From a virus: a stretch of DNA of 22,489 bases. The DNA is taken from positions 1-22,489 of IMG/VR virus record IMGVR_UViG_3300040787_000021, one strand, 5' to 3'. The notes under the pieces are model-generated. The model saw only the letters and a program-made list of their open reading frames with translations. It was not told the DNA's origin and made no database searches. Numbering within the stretch: the first letter of the stretch is position 1; each line of letters begins with the position of its first letter. The position numbers and the translations under genes were made by a program. Positions 5,639 through 13,884 of the stretch are shown piece after piece.

Positions 5639-7587
5639 ATGAATTCCAAAAAATATTTGGAAAAATATCTATTATAAAATTTGATTTTGATTGCGATAAA
5701 GACGACTTTATCTACAGCAGGATTAATAACAGCAAAGTAAGAATTAAATGCCTTGCTAGAGTTAAGATAGGCGATAATTGCTTAATTTTCGAGGAAAGCA
5801 ATTTTTATTATTTGTTGAACATTAGCGACCATTCAACATCTTTAAATTATCAAAGAAATATCGAATTTAATAAACAGTCGTTGAATAAAAATAATTTATT
5901 TCTACCTTTTAAAATTCTATACACAAAGTTTAATGCTGACAATGCCAGAGTTTTTATTGGTGGACATTCAAAAACCCCAACCTTTTTATTCGCAACAGAC
6001 AATTTTAATCCAGAAATTAATTATCTTGCAAGCGGAAATATAGCAAATAAAGGTAAAAATAATTTTTTAAGTTTTTCTAGCCTACCATTAGAATCATCTG
6101 ACTTATATTTAACATCAAGAAGAAAGCAGATTTATCAAAACAAACTCATTTCTAATTTTGCTTTAAATTTTTATTGGCTAGGATATGATTTCTTTTTTAC
6201 GTATTATACAATCGACGTTTATACGCTTATAGCACCAAACTTTGACGAATCAAGTAAATTATTGTATCTCATAGACAAAGACGGAAATCAAGAAAATATT
6301 CCATTAATTGCGGACGAAATTTTTGATGAAAATGAATCCCCAAGATTTGACAGAGGAAACTTAGTTTACAACAAATCAACAACTTTTTTTGACAGACATA
6401 TTAAATTTGAATTTGAATATTCAGGTGTAGAATTTTATTACGAAGAAAGATTGGCTCGTCGTTCAGAATCTGAAGAAACGACGACTTACAACAATGCTAA
6501 TAATTTTACGAGAAGTACTAGAATTAATGAACTTTCTGCGCTTAGAAGCGTTGAATTCTTGCTACCTTTTTTCTGTGGCGAGGATTTTATTTTGTATTCA
6601 AAATATGAAGATGCGGGAAATATTGAGCATCAAGCGTCTTATTCTTCAGATTCTGACTTGATATCTGCAACGGTTTTTTATAATGATGATCAATTAAGAA
6701 CTTCATCTTTTACTGACCCATCCTCTATTGGCAGCTTTGTTATTAGGGGAGCGAATGACATCATATTTAGAGATGGACAGCAAATTGAAGCAGACAATTT
6801 TCGGACAGACCTAAATTATTATGAGCTTATAAAACCATATTATTATGATAAAAATGAAAAGACGACTCGTGAATTAGATTCTAATTTTTCCGGATGTATG
6901 GAAGTTGATATTTCTATCGATATCGAGAAGCTTCCTCAAGTGAATTCAGTTTATTTCGGAAACAAAAAAGATAATGATGGCAAATACTATACTTCTGATT
7001 TATCTACTAGCTTACCCGAATCGACAATAGGAGTTGACATAGTTTATTACAAAAAAATTAATGGTCAATTCTACGAGTTCAAAGGTTCAATAATTGGAGA
7101 ACAACGAATTACGCAGTTAGACGACACGGTTGTTGTAAACGATATAGAGTTCAACAGATATTATTGGCAGATAGAAATCCAGTTTGAATTAATCACTCAA
7201 CTGGTTTACTTCCACAGAGATAATTACTTAATAATAAATCCTCACTCAATTAATGGATTTTGCTTGTTTTTGAATTGGGCTAATAATCGTTCCGGATATA
7301 TCAGGATAAGCCACAACAACTATTACGCATATCATAGGTACTTAGATTATTTTGAAGTTTTTGCTCATCAAAACAATCTTTCTTCCAAAGGAAATAGAAT
7401 ATATGTTTCCCATGTGGATATAAATTCAATCAAGAGTAAGAATGGCATTGGTTTTGTCTATGTTTTTGAAATTATTGAAGACAAAATAATTTTAAAAGAA
7501 GTTTTAGTTGACAAGATTTATAAATTAAAAATTAGTGACAACGATAATTTCAATGATTATTCAATTAGTTATCACCCAAGAACTTAG
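5617..7587 (+). CDS. large AT-rich protein of unknown function, probably virion-associated
   Basis: A 656-residue protein with no recognisable family. It is unusually rich in Asn, Asp, Tyr, Phe, Ile and Ser, with predicted long runs of beta strands and few helices, no signal peptide, no membrane segment and few cysteines. Its codon use is markedly more AT-rich than the neighbouring 2197-4158 gene. The ATG lies inside the 3' end of the ferritin-like gene, so translation is probably coupled. It is the last gene of the plus-strand operon and its 3' end overlaps the convergent methyltransferase gene by 23 bases, with no clear hairpin terminator between them. Length, composition and position after a fibre-like gene fit a tail, spike or other surface protein. 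I cannot support more than that. Confidence 0.55.
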   Translation: MFDKKTVDEFQKIFGKISIIKFDFDCDKDDFIYSRINNSKVRIKCLARVKIGDNCLIFEESNFYYLLNISDHSTSLNYQRNIEFNKQSLNKNNLFLPFKILYTKFNADNARVFIGGHSKTPTFLFATDNFNPEINYLASGNIANKGKNNFLSFSSLPLESSDLYLTSRRKQIYQNKLISNFALNFYWLGYDFFFTYYTIDVYTLIAPNFDESSKLLYLIDKDGNQENIPLIADEIFDENESPRFDRGNLVYNKSTTFFDRHIKFEFEYSGVEFYYEERLARRSESEETTTYNNANNFTRSTRINELSALRSVEFLLPFFCGEDFILYSKYEDAGNIEHQASYSSDSDLISATVFYNDDQLRTSSFTDPSSIGSFVIRGANDIIFRDGQQIEADNFRTDLNYYELIKPYYYDKNEKTTRELDSNFSGCMEVDISIDIEKLPQVNSVYFGNKKDNDGKYYTSDLSTSLPESTIGVDIVYYKKINGQFYEFKGSIIGEQRITQLDDTVVVNDIEFNRYYWQIEIQFELITQLVYFHRDNYLIINPHSINGFCLFLNWANNRSGYIRISHNNYYAYHRYLDYFEVFAHQNNLSSKGNRIYVSHVDINSIKSKNGIGFVYVFEIIEDKIILKEVLVDKIYKLKISDNDNFNDYSISYHPRT

Positions 7588-8110
7588 CTAAAGCCCAAAC
7601 ATGATAAGGAAAATTACTTTGATTCTTCAAGCTGTGTTCTTGAGGCTTATATTCCTTCCATCCACTTAAATTATCAATAACACACTCCCGATTGCCCCAA
7701 CTCCCTACTTTAATATTCTGCAACTCAAAACCACATTCTTTCAAGAAAAACTTTAACCCCTCAGCGCTCCATCTAGTACAGTCAAACAGCATTGGGTGAT
7801 ACTTTACCAAAAAAGGTACAGTAATCAAAAAATGCCCTCCAGGATTAAGCATTGATATTACATTTTTAGTAGCAGCATAAGGAAATCGTAGATGTTCCCA
7901 AACTTGCTCAGCAATTATCAAGTCAAACTTTTCAGGTAATCTACTAGTACAAATATCAAATGCTGGATAAACAACAGATAAATATTCCTCAAATCCGTAG
8001 CTACTCCATCCGTTGCCTGATATTTCTAATACTCGTTTTGGTTGTGGTTCGATACTAGAAACCAACTTATTAGTTTCTCGATTCATTACCACTCTCGACC
8101 ACTTAACCAT
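7565..8110 (-). CDS. class I SAM-dependent methyltransferase
   Basis: A 181-residue protein from the ATG at 8110; a TTG two codons earlier (8116) is possible but less likely. Residues 27-36 (VLEISGNGWS) are a variant of the SAM-binding motif I, DLIIAEQVWEHL (63-74) is the motif IV/post-IV region of the Methyltransf_11 type, and MLNPGGHFLITVPF (87-100) is the standard strand-4/5 signature. The distal part contains CTRWSAEGLKFFLKECGF and GSWGNRECV, which I recognise from a cyanobacterial subgroup of these enzymes often found among glycan genes. The substrate is not evident; a sugar, lipid or protein on the virion or cell surface is plausible, while DNA methylation is unlikely because no target-recognition or NPPY/DPPY motif is present. 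The start overlaps the preceding small gene by eight bases, so it is the last gene of the minus-strand series. Confidence 0.8.
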   Translation of the reverse strand: MVKWSRVVMNRETNKLVSSIEPQPKRVLEISGNGWSSYGFEEYLSVVYPAFDICTSRLPEKFDLIIAEQVWEHLRFPYAATKNVISMLNPGGHFLITVPFLVKYHPMLFDCTRWSAEGLKFFLKECGFELQNIKVGSWGNRECVIDNLSGWKEYKPQEHSLKNQSNFPYHVWALAKFLGDN

Positions 8111-8273
8111 AGCCAATATTGCGCTGCTTTACGATGCTGGTTTTTTTGTCTTGAGTCGGAAACTTAACCGTTTTTTTATAGGTTTTCACCTCAACGAAAT
8201 TATCCTTAATAGTAAACTGGGGAATCAGTTTCTTCCACTCATCAACAATCTTCTTTTGCGTATATCTGCTCAT
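8103..8273 (-). CDS. small basic hypothetical protein (56 residues)
   Basis: An open frame from ATG at 8273 to TAA at 8103 encodes 56 residues beginning MSRYTQKKIVDEWKKLIP and ending KQRNIGYG. It is Lys-rich (about a quarter of residues) and hydrophilic, with no membrane segment or known motif. It fills the otherwise empty gap between the hub-like gene and the methyltransferase, overlaps the methyltransferase ATG by eight bases, and is in the same orientation, all of which argue for a real gene. The ribosome binding site is weak. Function unknown; a small basic partner or DNA/RNA-binding peptide is possible but unsupported. Confidence 0.5.
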   Translation of the reverse strand: MSRYTQKKIVDEWKKLIPQFTIKDNFVEVKTYKKTVKFPTQDKKTSIVKQRNIGYG

Positions 8274-8333
8274 AAAAATTATTTTATATTTGTCATAGGT
8301 ACTTTTTGCTCTATCTCTTTTTTTATCAGTTTT

Positions 8334-11003
8334 TTAAGGATTCCTCCGATGTCTTCCAACTAACGGCAATATTTGCCCCAAATTAACTCTCCAAATCAAT
8401 AAAGCGCTACCCTTTAATGGCTCTTGCTCTCCCGGTTTTGGTATTTTATGCTTGGTGTAACTAAGTGGCGGTAAAACGTATCTACCTAAACTCAAAGAAG
8501 TTACCGCTGTGATTCTCCTATCACCATTCACTACACCTTGAATTTCTAAGTTGTGAGCCACCGACAATACCACGCGCTGTCTATATTCCCCATTACAAAT
8601 ATAATTAAATCTATCCCCCTCTTTAATTCCCAAGTTACCGGGAATTTGCAAACTCTCAGTTAAGCCATTCCGCCAATTTTCAATAGCTAATTTACACCTT
8701 GCAGCCGTTAATGCTTCTTGCAAAGTTTCAGCCACTGGGAAACTTTCACTACCACCAATTAGATTTTGATAACTGTATCCAGGAGTTTGTATTAAATATC
8801 GATATTGCGCTTCTTCTGGCTTTTCAGCTTTATCCTTGACATCTTCCTCTTCTTTCTTGAACCGATTTGGGCGACGTTTAGCAACGGTTGGCTCTCCTTC
8901 GGTTTCGGTTGTTGAAGTTTCTTGTAAAGCCTCCGTCATCCCCTCTCCTTGAGCCTTATATTTAATTGAATAGGTATGTACTTTTGCTGGGGTGATTTCT
9001 TCTCCACGCAAATACACAACATTTCCATTTTCTGTAGTAATGGATTGTTCGTAAACGGCTTCTTCAATATTTGTAGTAGTTTCAAATAAAGATTCTTCCC
9101 CCACTACCAAATCTGGCATTCGCTTATCTTCTGCGCTCAATCCTTCATTTTCAGGATTGTCAGTACTTGCAAAGCCAGCAGATTCTGTACGCTCTCGCAC
9201 CGAATAGTATGGCGGAGCAAAATCCGGGTTATACACCGGAGAGAGAAATGCTTTACCAAATCTGTCACATTTTTTCACCCAATCAACTGCATTCTCACTA
9301 CTATATTCTTCAAACTTCTGTAAATACCTTGAAGTGCGTTTATAGATGGGAAGCTGAAAAAACCTATATAAATGCGCTTCCGGATTGCCATCTTCTAAAG
9401 TTTCTGGAATCTCTACCGATTCTTTGCGATATCTTACCGTGTTAAATCCAGATTCGATTTCGTATAATAGATACCCGGTTTGTTTATCGTAAGTAAACTC
9501 TGTGGTTGTTTGTTTGATTAGCTTCCACTGTTGTCGAGGATTCCCTAATATCCGCTTTCTCGAATCATCGTAAATTTCTCCGGCGGTAAAAACAAACCCA
9601 AATATTTCGGTGATTATCTTAACTTCTGCTTCATCTTCAAGGTGTACGAATTGTCGGGATTTTGTAACACCTCCCAAATCAAAACACATTGACATAACTT
9701 GAATTGAGCTAGTGCCTGCCGGAAATTCATTCGCTTTTACGTCACCATCAATTCTTACCCGTCGCTTTGGATCTTTCCTTACATACCTCGGTGTTGATTG
9801 CCCTTGTGTTTTCTCCTCATCCTTATCTTTGGGTTGCGAAAACTCCCCCGATAATTCTACGTTGGGATATTCAAAGGATAAGTTAGTTGGTAATTCGTTT
9901 CTGATAGTCGGAATTGGTGGTGGTGTTGGGGATGATGGGAAAGTCGCTAAATTTGGTGATGGTGGATTGTAATTAGCAATTGATAGCGATCGCCTTTTAG
10001 AAGAAATAGCGATCGCATCGTAACTGGTTGAGATTTCCCCTAAAATTTCCGTATCTCTGTAAAACCAAGCTTTTGTAGAGTTAATTCTAACTACTTCTAC
10101 TGCACCTGGATTGCTCCACCTCACAAAAGAGTTAGCAACCCGCAATCTCTCTTGTAGTAAAGAAATTGGATCTGCTGTCGCGTCGCGGGGTGTATCGCGA
10201 TCGATGGGTACGGGTTTTAAAACCGCTCCCGTATAAGGGATGCCAGCCTTACGCAGCAACTTAATTACCGTAGTCTCTCGTTTGTTGTTACTATTGTTTC
10301 GTATCCCAATCGCACAATCTGGATCTGGTTGGTTATCTAAAATCAAATTATTATTGCCGTCATCACGAAGAAAGACTGGCTCATCGATGTAATTTTCCCA
10401 CTTACCGCCGAAGTTTATTTTCACCGTACACCGCATATCTGGGTATATCGCTCGCGGTAATTCGGTAATATCTAAATTTTCAATTCGTAGGGGTAATCCG
10501 TAAATATTAATTTCCAGCCCAGGAGATAAAACCTGCTGAATAATCGATTTTGGTAAAGCTATTTCAAATTGTGCAGTTGCTGATGGGTGCTGCTCAAAAC
10601 TTCGATTTAATTGGATAGTACCTTCAAGAGGAAGATTTTTAAATGATATTGGATGCGGTTCCCGTAGTAGTGGAGGGCTTACGGGGATGGTTGGTGGTGG
10701 TGTTGATACTTGGATGCTTCGTGGTAAGTTTTCAGCAAATATTTGTAGCTGCTGCGAGTATGGATTCCACAGGTATTCCCCATTTTGTGGAGATTCGGGG
10801 TTAATTGCGGGAGTGTAAGTAATTCCGTTAGCGGAAACCGAGGTGACTTCTTCTGCTTCGACAGTTATCGGCTGGCTAAAATCTTCGACTACTGTTTGTT
10901 GACTTTCCGCTACTTCAATATTAATAGGCGAATAGTTGCCACTAAAAGCTTGGATTTGAGCGGTGTAATCACCTTTGTTTTCGGTATTAGAAATTATTAA
11001 CAT
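8334..11003 (-). CDS. large tail hub or baseplate-like protein
   Basis: An 889-residue protein. Residues about 118-345 look like the beta-rich N-terminal part of a phage tail hub (for example QFEIALPKS, GLEINIYGLPLRIENLDITE, VIKLLRKAGIPYTG, then LLQERLRVANSFVRWSNPG), in keeping with gp27/late-control-D-like or Tal-like proteins. Pro-rich linkers lie at about 101-116 and 346-367, a charged linker follows near residue 730, and the C-terminal 120 residues contain a conserved-looking barrel segment (LQIPGNLGIKEGDRFNYICN). There are no long hydrophobic helices, so it is not a tape-measure protein. Two HIP1 octamers are inside. The gene overlaps the end of the zinc-ribbon gene by seven bases. The hub role is inferred from domain appearance, size and position; I could not match it to a named family. 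Confidence 0.5.
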   Translation of the reverse strand: MLIISNTENKGDYTAQIQAFSGNYSPINIEVAESQQTVVEDFSQPITVEAEEVTSVSANGITYTPAINPESPQNGEYLWNPYSQQLQIFAENLPRSIQVSTPPPTIPVSPPLLREPHPISFKNLPLEGTIQLNRSFEQHPSATAQFEIALPKSIIQQVLSPGLEINIYGLPLRIENLDITELPRAIYPDMRCTVKINFGGKWENYIDEPVFLRDDGNNNLILDNQPDPDCAIGIRNNSNNKRETTVIKLLRKAGIPYTGAVLKPVPIDRDTPRDATADPISLLQERLRVANSFVRWSNPGAVEVVRINSTKAWFYRDTEILGEISTSYDAIAISSKRRSLSIANYNPPSPNLATFPSSPTPPPIPTIRNELPTNLSFEYPNVELSGEFSQPKDKDEEKTQGQSTPRYVRKDPKRRVRIDGDVKANEFPAGTSSIQVMSMCFDLGGVTKSRQFVHLEDEAEVKIITEIFGFVFTAGEIYDDSRKRILGNPRQQWKLIKQTTTEFTYDKQTGYLLYEIESGFNTVRYRKESVEIPETLEDGNPEAHLYRFFQLPIYKRTSRYLQKFEEYSSENAVDWVKKCDRFGKAFLSPVYNPDFAPPYYSVRERTESAGFASTDNPENEGLSAEDKRMPDLVVGEESLFETTTNIEEAVYEQSITTENGNVVYLRGEEITPAKVHTYSIKYKAQGEGMTEALQETSTTETEGEPTVAKRRPNRFKKEEEDVKDKAEKPEEAQYRYLIQTPGYSYQNLIGGSESFPVAETLQEALTAARCKLAIENWRNGLTESLQIPGNLGIKEGDRFNYICNGEYRQRVVLSVAHNLEIQGVVNGDRRITAVTSLSLGRYVLPPLSYTKHKIPKPGEQEPLKGSALLIWRVNLGQILPLVGRHRRNP
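9986..10016. repeat. pair of HIP1 palindromes
   Basis: Two perfect GCGATCGC octamers at 9986-9993 and 10009-10016, 15 bases apart. Five more are at 1182-1189, 2759-2766, 5330-5337, 17821-17828 and 20867-20874. HIP1 is highly over-represented in many cyanobacterial genomes, so its density marks the likely host group. Confidence 0.9.
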
Positions 11004-12049
11004 CGCTTAAATCGAACTCTCTTTGACTTAAAATTTAACATCAAGTTTTTCTCCGATGTCTCAATTACCGGATAATCAGAAGATGTTACGTTGGCCATCT
11101 TGATACCTATTAATTTACGCTTCCTTTTATAACCGAATTGCCCTCGACTTTCAAGAAACTTCCTTCGTCTTACAGTTACGAGAGCAAAAGACAAAGATTT
11201 TTTAATGTGGAACATTTCTCGCAATTCTGAGATGTTTTCACCACATCGTCTCTTGTAAGTAATTATCCAGCAGGTACGAATTAGAGTTTCTACTTTGTGG
11301 TCTTCAACTTCCTGGCAGTTATTTTTATAGTATTTTTTTGGCTTAGTTAAATATAAATATTTCTCAACAAGTTTCCCTGCTGCTTCAGGATAAGGATTAG
11401 GAGTTGGGGGATATTTTAAATAGTAATAAGGACATTCTCCGCGACAATTTTTAGCACTATTTGGATTAGTCAACCATTTGTGAGCTAGCTCTATCGTTCC
11501 TCCACAATCGCATTTACAAGTCCAAGTTGGTTGATTCCGCTTATCTTTTTTACCTGTTAATTTAATTGCGGTTAAGTTGCCAAACTTCCTACCACTAATG
11601 TCAATCGGACGACGTTTGTTGTCCACTAATCCCAATTTTCTTCTGCATCCACAAGAGGTTTGCTTGCCAAGACAGTCAAAGTCAGCTCTAGGCTTTTTAA
11701 TTATGTTCCCGCAATCGCATTGAAGAATCCATAATCGACGATACCTATTACCTACAAATATCACCTCACCCTTGCCTAGAACAGTCAAGAATCCAAGCCT
11801 TTGACCCGTACAGTCTGGTTTTTCAAAAGGATGTTTTCGCTCGACATTGAACTTTTGACAACCACAAGAAGGTTTTTTGTATTTTGGATGGTCAAAATTA
11901 CTTCTTTTGCGTTTAATTATCTTTCCACAAACACATTGCAACCGCCATAAAGTTTGATAAGTTCCATTCTTTCTCGTCTTTTTAATACTTCCTAAAACAG
12001 TTAAATATCCAAATTTCTGACCAGTGCAATCTGGTTTAATGTAAGGCAT
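10997..12049 (-). CDS. protein with three zinc-ribbon-like repeats (AP2/HNH-associated type)
   Basis: A 350-residue protein. Three copies of a module begin with a C/S-TG-Q/R-K/R-x-G-x-LTV-like strand pair (residues 8-19, 80-91, 151-162) and then carry paired cysteines: CVCG at 39-42 with CGC at 62-64; CDCG at 111-114 with CGC at 133-135; CKCDCG at 178-183 with CRGEC at 202-206. The CxC...CxC spacing suggests one zinc ion per module. This type of module is common at the N-terminus of phage AP2-domain or HNH homing-endonuclease proteins and probably binds nucleic acid, but here it stands in triplicate and no HNH or AP2 motif follows. The C-terminal 140 residues are strongly basic and unlike anything I know. 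It overlaps the genes on both sides (14 and 7 bases). It may be a decayed or domesticated mobile gene, or a phage DNA-binding protein. Confidence 0.6.
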   Translation of the reverse strand: MPYIKPDCTGQKFGYLTVLGSIKKTRKNGTYQTLWRLQCVCGKIIKRKRSNFDHPKYKKPSCGCQKFNVERKHPFEKPDCTGQRLGFLTVLGKGEVIFVGNRYRRLWILQCDCGNIIKKPRADFDCLGKQTSCGCRRKLGLVDNKRRPIDISGRKFGNLTAIKLTGKKDKRNQPTWTCKCDCGGTIELAHKWLTNPNSAKNCRGECPYYYLKYPPTPNPYPEAAGKLVEKYLYLTKPKKYYKNNCQEVEDHKVETLIRTCWIITYKRRCGENISELREMFHIKKSLSFALVTVRRRKFLESRGQFGYKRKRKLIGIKMANVTSSDYPVIETSEKNLMLNFKSKRVRFKRC

Positions 12050-12380
12050 CTTTTTCCAAAAAACCTTCTATATCAGAATCAAATCTTAACTCACCAAATC
12101 TAACACCACAAGGAATAAAACTCATGATTGCAAGAGCTAAAACTAATACAAATATTGACTTATTGAAAGTTTCTTGGTTGGGTGGATACAGCAACAAATC
12201 ATCAGCCCGCAGAAACAAACCAGAAGGATAGTTTGGGTCTTCAGATTCAGCTATCTCCCAATCGTTTTTAGTACCATGAGTCAGCCATTTCCATTCCTCG
12301 TTACTTACCCCACCCTTAGACTTTATATGTCCAATAAAACGAGGGACATTGTGTTGAAGAATTGGAATTAAATCACTCAT
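12036..12380 (-). CDS. hypothetical protein with one transmembrane segment
   Basis: A 114-residue protein of unknown family. The first 70 residues are soluble and Trp/Pro-containing (NEEWKWLTHGTKNDWEIAES). A single hydrophobic stretch, SIFVLVLALAIMSFIPCG at about 74-91, is followed by a short acidic tail. It is therefore probably a single-span membrane protein with no signal peptide. It starts within the stop region of the 83-residue gene (eight-base overlap) and overlaps the zinc-ribbon gene by 14 bases, so it is part of the same transcript. A lysis accessory or superinfection-exclusion protein is conceivable; no motif supports either. Confidence 0.5.
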   Translation of the reverse strand: MSDLIPILQHNVPRFIGHIKSKGGVSNEEWKWLTHGTKNDWEIAESEDPNYPSGLFLRADDLLLYPPNQETFNKSIFVLVLALAIMSFIPCGVRFGELRFDSDIEGFLEKDALH

Positions 12381-12624
12381 TTACCACATACTTTTCCTTC
12401 AACTCTTCAAAGCTGCTAATAGCCATTTTAATGATTTGCGTCTGCGGGCTTTGCTTCATTAAAGCGGCTTCGGATACTTCATACTCTACCCCTCTTAATA
12501 CAGTCCTGTAAATGGTAGGAAAAACGCCTGAAGTAGCGGTTACTTCAATTGTTAATTCCTTGTCGTCAGTTTGATAGCAGTCATTCCAAATAACTGTATA
12601 ACTGTGACTTTCACCAATTTTCAT
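12373..12624 (-). CDS. hypothetical protein (83 residues)
   Basis: A short protein of unknown function beginning MKIGESHSYTVIWNDC. The first half is beta-like and the second half contains a helical, charged stretch ending EELKEKYVVNE. It has two-residue patterns typical of small tail-associated proteins but no recognisable domain. It is the first gene after the structured gap at 12625-12903, and its stop overlaps the start of the membrane-protein gene by eight bases, which supports it as a real, translated gene. Confidence 0.5.
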   Translation of the reverse strand: MKIGESHSYTVIWNDCYQTDDKELTIEVTATSGVFPTIYRTVLRGVEYEVSEAALMKQSPQTQIIKMAISSFEELKEKYVVNE

Positions 12625-12651
12625 CTAAAACTCCTCTCGTGGGATAGTCTG

Positions 12652-12714
12652 GTCAACTTAGGGCTTCCAATTTTTAGGCTGGAAGCCCCCGACTTAAAGT
12701 CGGGGGTCGTTGAC
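12652..12714. repeat. nested palindromes forming a possible three-way junction
   Basis: GTCAAC (12652-12657) pairs with GTTGAC (12709-12714). Between them are two further perfect stems: GGGCTTCCA (12661-12669) with TGGAAGCCC (12680-12688), and CCCCCGACTT (12686-12695) with AAGTCGGGGG (12697-12706); the two inner stems share three C. The GAAGCCCCCGAC...GTCGGGGG end is like the right-end hairpins of cyanobacterial IS200/IS605 elements as I recall them, but no tnpA or tnpB frame is next to it. Confidence 0.6.
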
Positions 12715-12800
12715 AAAGCGTGTTTTTACTCTGTTAACAACTAATATTTTAGATTACCATAATGCTTAAGGATTTCATGATTAACCTTACTCTTAAGATT

Positions 12801-12848
12801 AATAGTCAGTTCGCGGGAGCATAGCCTCGCGGACTATTTTTGTTTTCA
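12801..12848 (+). terminator. hairpin with U-tract on the plus strand
   Basis: AGTTCGCGGG (12808-12817) can pair with CTCGCGGACT (12826-12835), with two G-U wobbles; alternatively AATAGTC pairs with GACTATT outside a CGCG stem. It is followed directly by ATTTTTGTTTTC. The T tract lies on the plus-strand side only, so this would end a plus-strand transcript although the flanking genes are on the minus strand. It might also be a copy of a Nostocales-type interspersed GCG-rich repeat. Confidence 0.4.
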
Positions 12849-12903
12849 AATTCAATAATATATGTAAGGAAGGCATGTAAGAGCCTAGATACAACCTTTT
12901 TCT

Positions 12904-13878
12904 TTATTCAATAAAAGGGGCAAAATAACCTACGTTACCTCTGGAATCGCATGGAATTACAGTTACTTGCGATTGGTCTGCTGTATCAACAACTTTCCCA
13001 GTACAGATAATTACTGCACACCGCAAAAACCCATCCAAATTAGACGGCCTTGTTTGAATATCTAATTGGAATTTATTTTTAGCGTCAGTAATATTCCTAA
13101 ACTTAATACCTCCGTACAAGACAACTACAGATCCAGTTGATGATATTAAAACCTGTTGCACGGTTGCTTTTCTATCTTCAACATCCTTTAGCTCGCCATT
13201 TCCTGGATCGTATTTGTCGCTTTGTAATTCTGTTGTTGTTGTTGAAATTGAGCCATCGCGTTTTAGATAAAACAAGTTTACGGTATCAGCTATATCAAAA
13301 TAACTGCGGTCGGGATTTTGGGGATTTGTAAAATAATTCCTCCCAGTTGATTTAAACCATCCAGCAGTTCTGCTAAAAGTCTTAGTATTTGGATTGGGAA
13401 CTAATGTTGCAGAATTCAAGTTAATTAGCCCATTATCTAGGCTGGACTGGTTTTCCTTAGATCCATTAATAACAAAAGAGAATATTTGATTCAAGGTTTG
13501 TCCACCATCTCTAGATACAATCGCACCCAACGGAATTGTTTCTATTAAATCGTTAGAAGTTGGAGCAAATACCTTGTAAATTAGAGTGCCGTCTGATTTT
13601 AAATACAGGTACAAGGAGTTTGAATTTATTATTTCTTCTGGGATTTTAATTTCTTGGCTTGGTAGTTCTAAAGTACTGTGTTGCTTTAATTCGTAATTAT
13701 AAAACTTTACTACTCCACCATTTAATTTAAAATATCCCTGCTTATTTATAATTTCTATTTTTAAATTATTTTCTAAGTTTTCTACAACAAAATTGTATGG
13801 TCGAGAAATTGTCATTGCAATTTTCTCAATATCACTTTTATTGTTAGTTATTAATTCTGCTGGTAATATTATTGACAT
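12904..13878 (-). CDS. probable tail fibre or receptor-contact protein
   Basis: A 324-residue protein of mostly beta-strand character, rich in Asn, Ser, Thr and Gly, with no membrane segment or enzyme motif. The first 150 residues look like an attachment region (for example LYLYLKSDGTLIYKVFAPTS, a pattern of short strands seen in fibre attachment domains). The later part (SYFDIADTVNLFYLKRDGS, and YFAPFIE at the end) resembles tip or fibre-head sequence. It is followed downstream by a 279-base structured gap and preceded by two other short fibre-like genes, which makes a host-contact cluster the most economical reading. The family is not identified. Confidence 0.5.
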   Translation of the reverse strand: MSIILPAELITNNKSDIEKIAMTISRPYNFVVENLENNLKIEIINKQGYFKLNGGVVKFYNYELKQHSTLELPSQEIKIPEEIINSNSLYLYLKSDGTLIYKVFAPTSNDLIETIPLGAIVSRDGGQTLNQIFSFVINGSKENQSSLDNGLINLNSATLVPNPNTKTFSRTAGWFKSTGRNYFTNPQNPDRSYFDIADTVNLFYLKRDGSISTTTTELQSDKYDPGNGELKDVEDRKATVQQVLISSTGSVVVLYGGIKFRNITDAKNKFQLDIQTRPSNLDGFLRCAVIICTGKVVDTADQSQVTVIPCDSRGNVGYFAPFIE

Positions 13879-13884
13879 AGTAGT

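Noticed and set aside
2197-7587. Diversity-generating retroelement target
   Set aside because: No reverse transcriptase or template repeat is present in the window and the end repeats of the 653-residue protein are not adenine-biased variable regions.
8013-8363. Plus-strand frame of 116 residues spanning the methyltransferase start
   Set aside because: It covers the minus-strand methyltransferase and small-protein starts, shows no motif and has no upstream signals.
8334-11003. Tape-measure protein
   Set aside because: The 889-residue protein is beta-rich with Pro-rich linkers and has no long helices or hydrophobic segments.
12801-12848. Terminator of the minus-strand fibre gene 12904-13878
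   Set aside because: The T tract is on the plus-strand side; on the minus strand the hairpin is followed by a mixed sequence.
12817-12867. A 25-codon minus-strand frame starting MPSLHILLN
   Set aside because: It is very short, reads through the hairpin, and has no convincing ribosome binding site.
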